Source: Liolophura sinensis (taxonomy: Eukaryota > Mollusca > Polyplacophora > Chitonida > Chitonidae). Taken from it: 64,000 nt of DNA. Numbering within the stretch: the stretch's first letter is position 1; every line of letters starts with the position of its first letter. This document shows, piece by piece, positions 60,001 to 64,000 of this stretch. The stretch spans positions 17,603,338 to 17,667,337 of the forward strand of contig NC_088302.1 in assembly GCF_032854445.1 (NCBI RefSeq), read 5' to 3'. A program made the position numbers and the translations under genes. The notes beneath the pieces were generated by a model. It was not told the DNA's origin and made no database searches. It worked only from the letters and a program-made list of their open reading frames with translations.

Positions 60001-61855
60001 TAGGGAATTTAGTTCTGTGAAATTTGAATGATATTTATATCTTTGATCGGCGTTTTACACTGTACTCAAGAGTATTTCACTTTTACGACAGTGTTCGGCA
60101 TTGTGGTGGGATGAAAATGGGGCAATTAATGAATAGATTGAAGCATTTGTTTCACATCCGTGCCTTAGCTAGAAATCAAAATGGGCACAGGACAAAGGTA
60201 TACTCCAACAAAGAGGGTCAAGGTGGCAGTTTCCACTGCATTAATTTCTGTCAATATTGTGTAGGGGCCTCCATAGTCTGGTAGTTAGCATGCCAGCCTA
60301 GCAGAATGACACAACAGCCTCTCACCAATGCAATCGCTGTGAATCCGTCCAGCTCAAGCTGGCATCCTCTCTAGTCATAGGTGGGAAGGTGGGGCTGAAG
60401 CTTACAGATAATCGTGGGTTTTCCCGGTTTCCTCCCACCATAATGCTGGCCACCGTCATATAAGGATATCTTGTAGAACTCCAGTGAAATAAAATAACAT
60501 TCTACTGAACAAGAAAACAGTAGGCTGCAGATTTCAGCAATTGGTGCAGTTACTCCTCTTAAAAAAGCCTTTCTAGGAGGTATGAATATTGTATCTGCAA
60601 TGGTTTTATTTCAGTGCAGTCTGAGTCTGAAAGGTCTGTCTTCTGATATGTGAGCATGATGTTCAATATTAGTACAATGTGTCACTTAGAATTTTGCCAT
60701 TAAGGATTTCATTCTCATCTTTTGTATTTTCATATGCATGTAGTTGTACAAAGGAAAAACTTATATTGTGAAAATTCATTCCATTTCTGCCATTTTTGTC
60801 TGCCTGGAACGTGGAATCAGAGGTTGTTTGTGGTGGGGTTTTCTTCACATTTCTGTGTCTCAGTTTGATAGAATCTGGTTGTTCTCTAATCATCATTGTT
60901 TTCTGTGTCAAAATGTGCGAAAACATTTTTAGAAATATTGCTTTCAATCGTCTTTTAAATAAAGTACACTCTATCTTCACGTAAGATAATGTCCAGATAT
61001 TGGGCAGTTGGAAACTGAAATGCCGATGAAAACAGTTAATCGTGAAACTTTCTGATAACCTTTTTTCGGGTTTCAGGTTTGATGGGTAGCCACAGTGTTG
61101 TTATTGGTGTTGGGAGACTGGCAGCTCAACAGCCAATCAAAGATCTCTCACTCATTCCCACGAACATGCAGGAATTCATCACCCAGCACACCCTGGATGG
61201 AAAAATCATTTACACGGACCATAGGTTTGAAATTTACAAATCTTGTCTATTTGTGACTTCTCAGTGCAACTTGCCTGGATTTTAATATGACAGCAGTTAA
61301 GTGTAGATACAACTGCAAACAGAATATCATTATTGTAGCAATGTCTGATTTCACAAACCCACCAAAGAACATAATTCAGAAGATTAATCTAAATTCAATT
61401 AGTTCTCTGTATTCTATTCACAATCCTATGTTAAAATAAGCAGACTCGCCCCACCGTGTTGTAATGTGATGTCACATGGCAAGGGGAAGTCACTCAGTTG
61501 TCGCAATATTGTATATGTATATCAAAAAGTACATATTGTTGCATTTCTACTTGTGTCAGAAGCTTGGGTGTTTTGCAAAAATAATATTTAGTACACCATC
61601 TAGATATGTGTTTAAATATAAAGCAAATATTCATGCCTGATTTTTAAGTGCGAGAAATTAGTATTTGGACATTCTTACGCTGCAGCATTCTTTCAAGTGA
61701 GTTACTACACCTTCTCTAAAGTTCTGACAAAACTTGTACATTTTCTAGGCAGTCAGTGTGTATGGGCCGTCTTCCACGTGAGATCCATGGTACTTCTCCG
61801 TATGATTACATTTATCATGAGGATCTGGTCGCTATCCACTACAGTCACCAGAAGG
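54088..61855 (+). CDS. Met: bHLH-PAS transcription factor, Met-like (3' end beyond window)
   Basis: Nuclear DNA-binding factor. Exons: 54088-54255 (ATG 54176), 56095-56252, 57155-57234, 58049-58138, 58637-58799, 59854-59988, 61077-61224, 61749-61855, all in consistent phase. It starts MPGSVTELSDNADKQ. The bHLH reads RNESEKLRRDKLNMHIAELA, then KLVPIVASAPRKVDKSSVLR. The basic region plus the VA-x-(S/A)PR(R/K)VDK loop fits Methoprene-tolerant better than ARNT, BMAL or CLOCK. PAS-A follows (LLEAYDGFLLVISQKGIILY, DLLGQSVYSFVHPDD), then RRSFYVRM, VHLTCHVR and VVIGVGRLAAQQ. PAS-B begins at EFITQHTLDGKIIYTDHR and continues GTSPYDYIYHEDL. The rest of PAS-B and the C-terminus lie beyond the window. In arthropods Met is the juvenile hormone/methyl farnesoate receptor, and an annelid Met has been reported to respond to methyl farnesoate. 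BMAL-like identity is the main alternative because of GTSPYDY. Confidence 0.82.
54700..55160 (+). pseudogene. LINE reverse-transcriptase C-terminal fragment
   Basis: In broken frames: VAINLDKTKCMAVGS, an IDGKEIEN-like stretch, FLGVTIDDMLSWEKQMENQC and a following ISFKFTLLQ. This order is typical of the region after the catalytic palm of non-LTR reverse transcriptases. Stops and shifts show it is dead. A different family from the copy at 14830. Confidence 0.7.
55490..55670 (+). mobile_element. SINE-A copy, head truncated
   Basis: GCTCTTGCTGGCTTCCTCTC, CCACCATAATGCTGGTTGCC, GAGTACAGCGTAACACACCA and an (AAAT)n tail. Confidence 0.85.
55935..56075 (+). mobile_element. SINE-A 3' fragment
   Basis: TTCTGCCAGCAACCATGATC, CTCCCATTATAATGCTGGCG, GAGTATGGCATAAAACAACA, AAATAAATA. 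It ends about 20 bp before the bHLH exon acceptor. Confidence 0.8.
56586..56697 (+). mobile_element. SINE-A remnant
   Basis: GTGGCCGAG head-like motif, then AAGTGAAAAATTCATGAGTA and an AAATAAATAAA tail. The body is deleted or decayed. Confidence 0.5.
57598..57740. mobile_element. Short foldback element with 19-bp perfect inverted ends
   Basis: GCCACTTTCACAAAACTTC (57598-57616) is the exact reverse complement of GAAGTTTTGTGAAAGTGGC (57722-57740). The total of 143 bp fits a MITE. It lies in an intron of the Met-like gene. Confidence 0.7.
60035..60120 (-). mobile_element. SINE-A 3' fragment
   Basis: GGCGTTTTACACTGTACTCA, AGTATTTCACTTTTACGACA and GCATTGTGGTGGGATGAAAA in reverse orientation. Confidence 0.65.
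60262..60475 (+). mobile_element. SINE-A copy, near full head and body
   Basis: GGGGCCTCCATAGTCTGGTA head, CTCTCACCAATGCAATCGCT, a shortened body and CCACCATAATGCTGGCCACC. The tail is missing. Confidence 0.8.
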
Positions 61856-62217
61856 GTGAGGAGCATAATTACATCGCTATAATAATAACTTTGTTAACCA
61901 ATCAGGAACTGATTCTACAAAGCCATTTCAGGCTTAACTCAAAATTTGAAATACAGTCTTAGTCTAGAGCTCTATAAATTAGGATTTTGACCACGTCATA
62001 AATATTATCAGGAGACGAATGTGTCAGAGTTTCATTTTCCATTGCCATATACTAAACATGAGTAGGTTTTAAATCTTGACTTAAGTCAGAAACGGCTTTG
62101 TGGAATCAGCCATGTGTCATGTACGACATGTAGTCAATGGTCCAGTACAGATATCTGCCATAGTGCAGGAACTTCTTGTAACCAGGGAGCTTTCTTCACT
62201 TTTCCAGTCTGTTATCT

Positions 62218-62287
62218 TCCCATGTGGCTGGTTCCCATGTGGCTGGTTCCCATGTGGCTGGTTCCCATGTGGCTGGTTCCCATGTGG
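62218..62287. repeat. 15-bp tandem repeat, about 5 copies
   Basis: Perfect GGTTCCCATGTGGCT units. Being a multiple of three, they keep an open frame that has no other coding support. Confidence 0.95.
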
Positions 62288-62424
62288 ATCAAGATTCTTC
62301 TGTCACCATAACATAACTGATATACTACCAATTTTGCGTCATTCGTTTCTCCTGAATTTTTTTTCTCTTTTTATTATTTATTATTGTCATTATTTTTCAA
62401 GTATAGATTGTCTACAATTTTTTT

Positions 62425-62442
62425 GTGGGGGGGGGGGGGGAA
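62425..62442 (+). other. Poly-G run
   Basis: About 14-15 consecutive G just before the 88-bp array. Confidence 0.9.
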
Positions 62443-62504
62443 GCTGGGCGGGGTGGAGTGCAAGGTATGATAGGTTCTGCAGTAAGTCACTGGTATAGGT
62501 TCTC

Positions 62505-64000
62505 CAGAATATTATTCTTGATATATTCAGGAGATTTTCTGTATGGGATAGATTGTCCATCATATATTCAGGAGTTTTTGTGTATTTTGTGTACAAGATA
62601 AATTGTCCATCATACAGGTATATTCTGGAGATTTTCTGTATTTTCTGTATGGGATAGATTGTCCATCATATATTCAGGAGTTTTTGTGTACAAGATAAAT
62701 TGTCCATCATACAGGTATATTCTGGAGATTTTCTGTATGGGATAGATTGTCCATCATATATTCAGGAGTTTTTGTGTACAAGTTAAACTGTCCATCATAC
62801 AGGTATATTCAGGAGTGTTCTGTATGGGATAGATTGTCCATCATATATTCAGGAGTTTTTGTGTACAAGATAAATTGTCCATCATACAGGTATATTGAGG
62901 AGATTTTCTGTATGGGATAGATTGTCCATCATATATTCAGGAGTTTTTGTGTACAAGATAAATTGTCCATCATACAGGTATATTCTGGAGATTTTCTGTA
63001 TGGGATAGATTGTCCATCATACAGGTATATTCAGGAGATTTTCTATATGGGATAGATTGTCCATCATATATTCAGGAGTTTTTGTGTACAAGATAAATTG
63101 TCCATCATACAGGTATATTCAGGAGATTTTCTATATGGGATAGATTGTCCATCATATATTCAGGAGTTTTTGTGTACAAGATAAATTGTCCATCATACAG
63201 GTATATTCTGCAGATTTTCTGTATGGGATAGATTGTCCATCATATATTCAGGAGTTTTTGTGTACAAGATAAATTGTCCATCATACAGGTATATTCTGGA
63301 GATTTTCTGTATGGGATAGATTGTCCATCATATATTCAGGAGTTTTTGTGTACAAGATAAATTGTCCATCATACAGGTATATTCTGCAGATTTTCTGTAT
63401 GGGATAGATTGTCCATTATATATTCAGGAGTTTTTGTGTACAAGATAAATTGTCCATCATACAGGTATATTCTGGAGATTTTCTGTATGGGATAGATTGT
63501 CCATTATATATTCAGGAGTTTTTGTGTACAAGATAAATTGTCCATCATACAGGTATATTCTGCAGATTTTCTGTATGGGATAGATTGTCCATTATATATT
63601 CAGGAGTTTTTGTGTACAAGATAAATTGTCCATCATACAGGTATATTCTGCAGATTTTCTGTATGGGATAGATTGTCCATCATATATTCAGGAGTTTTTG
63701 TGTACAAGATAAATTGTCCATCGTACAGGTATATTCTGGAGATTTTCTGTATGGGATAGATTGTCCATCATATATTCAGGAGTTTTTGTGTACAAGATAA
63801 ATTGTCCATCATACAGGTATATTCTGGAGATTTTCTGTATGGGATAGATTGTCCATTATATGTTCAGGAGTTTTTGTGTACAAGATAAATTGTCCATCAT
63901 ACAGGTATATTCAGGAGATTTTCTGTATGGGATAGATTGTCCATCATATATTCAGGAGTTTTTGTGTACAAGATAAATTGTCCATCATACAGGTATATTC
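62505..64000. repeat. 88-bp satellite-like array, about 17 units to the window edge
   Basis: Each unit is two related halves of about 44 bp: GGGATAGATTGTCCATCATA with a TATTCAGGAGTTTTTGTGTA end, and GATAAATTGTCCATCATACA with a GGTATATTCTGGAGATTTTC end. Unit identity is high (mostly 1-3 differences), implying recent expansion. The phrase CATACAG|GTATATT looks like a combined acceptor and donor. The array does not end in this window. Confidence 0.95.

Larger units (their letters stand above)
61856..64000 (+). other. Intron of the Met-like gene running off the window
   Basis: Phase 1 intron starting at G|GTGAGG. From 62218 it is nearly all tandem repeat. The next PAS-B exon was not reached. Confidence 0.7.

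Noticed and set aside
62505-64000. CRISPR-like array
   Set aside because: Units are contiguous and homogeneous with no unique spacers, and the genome is eukaryotic.

Overview
This is a eukaryotic nuclear scaffold with two 200-N gaps (3705-3904 and 36430-36629). Intron-rich genes, dense tRNA-derived SINEs, LINE fragments, MITEs and many minisatellites point to a marine invertebrate, most likely a mollusc or another lophotrochozoan. The gene families agree with that: a lophotrochozoan-type Met bHLH-PAS gene and a NIT-domain receptor guanylate cyclase. I worked out exon models by hand from GT/AG sites, splice phases and recalled family alignments. No database search was possible.

Layout. (1) 1597-3131, minus: one large exon of a NIT-domain receptor guanylate cyclase, with one apparent frameshift; the rest of the cyclase domain was not found to its left. 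(2) 3.2-18.2 kb: gene-poor DNA with SINEs, minisatellites, a MITE split by a SINE, and a 2.36-kb TTAA-flanked inverted-repeat element (14480-16834) holding a dead LINE reverse transcriptase. (3) 18288-27036, minus: a three-exon major facilitator transporter resembling the Nodulin-like/MCH1 group. It has a repetitive 13-residue-unit loop in which 14 nt appear to be missing. (4) 27.0-32.7 kb: repeats, no gene recognised. (5) 32726-35260, plus: a two-exon Golgi galactose-3-O-sulfotransferase-like gene. (6) 38055-51512, minus: a complete ten-exon MFSD8/CLN7 gene, about 515 aa, with two apparent single-base frameshifts. (7) 52.6 kb to beyond 61855, plus: a bHLH-PAS gene best matching Methoprene-tolerant (Met). 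It is divergently arranged with mfsd8, lacks its 3' end in this window, and runs into an 88-bp satellite that continues to the window edge.

The most unusual signal is that three separate minisatellites are copies of splice junctions and sit next to the junction they copy. These are the exon 2 donor of the transporter (about 23 units of 35 bp), the exon 5 acceptor of mfsd8 (9 units of 81 bp, including exon sequence), and the exon 10 acceptor of mfsd8 (3 copies). The introns therefore hold strings of decoy splice sites. A second theme is that four otherwise coherent reading frames are broken by small indels while all splice phases still agree. That fits draft-assembly indels or very recent lesions better than old pseudogenes.

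The genes do not form a pathway. The main shared context is the probable bidirectional promoter between mfsd8 and the Met-like gene.
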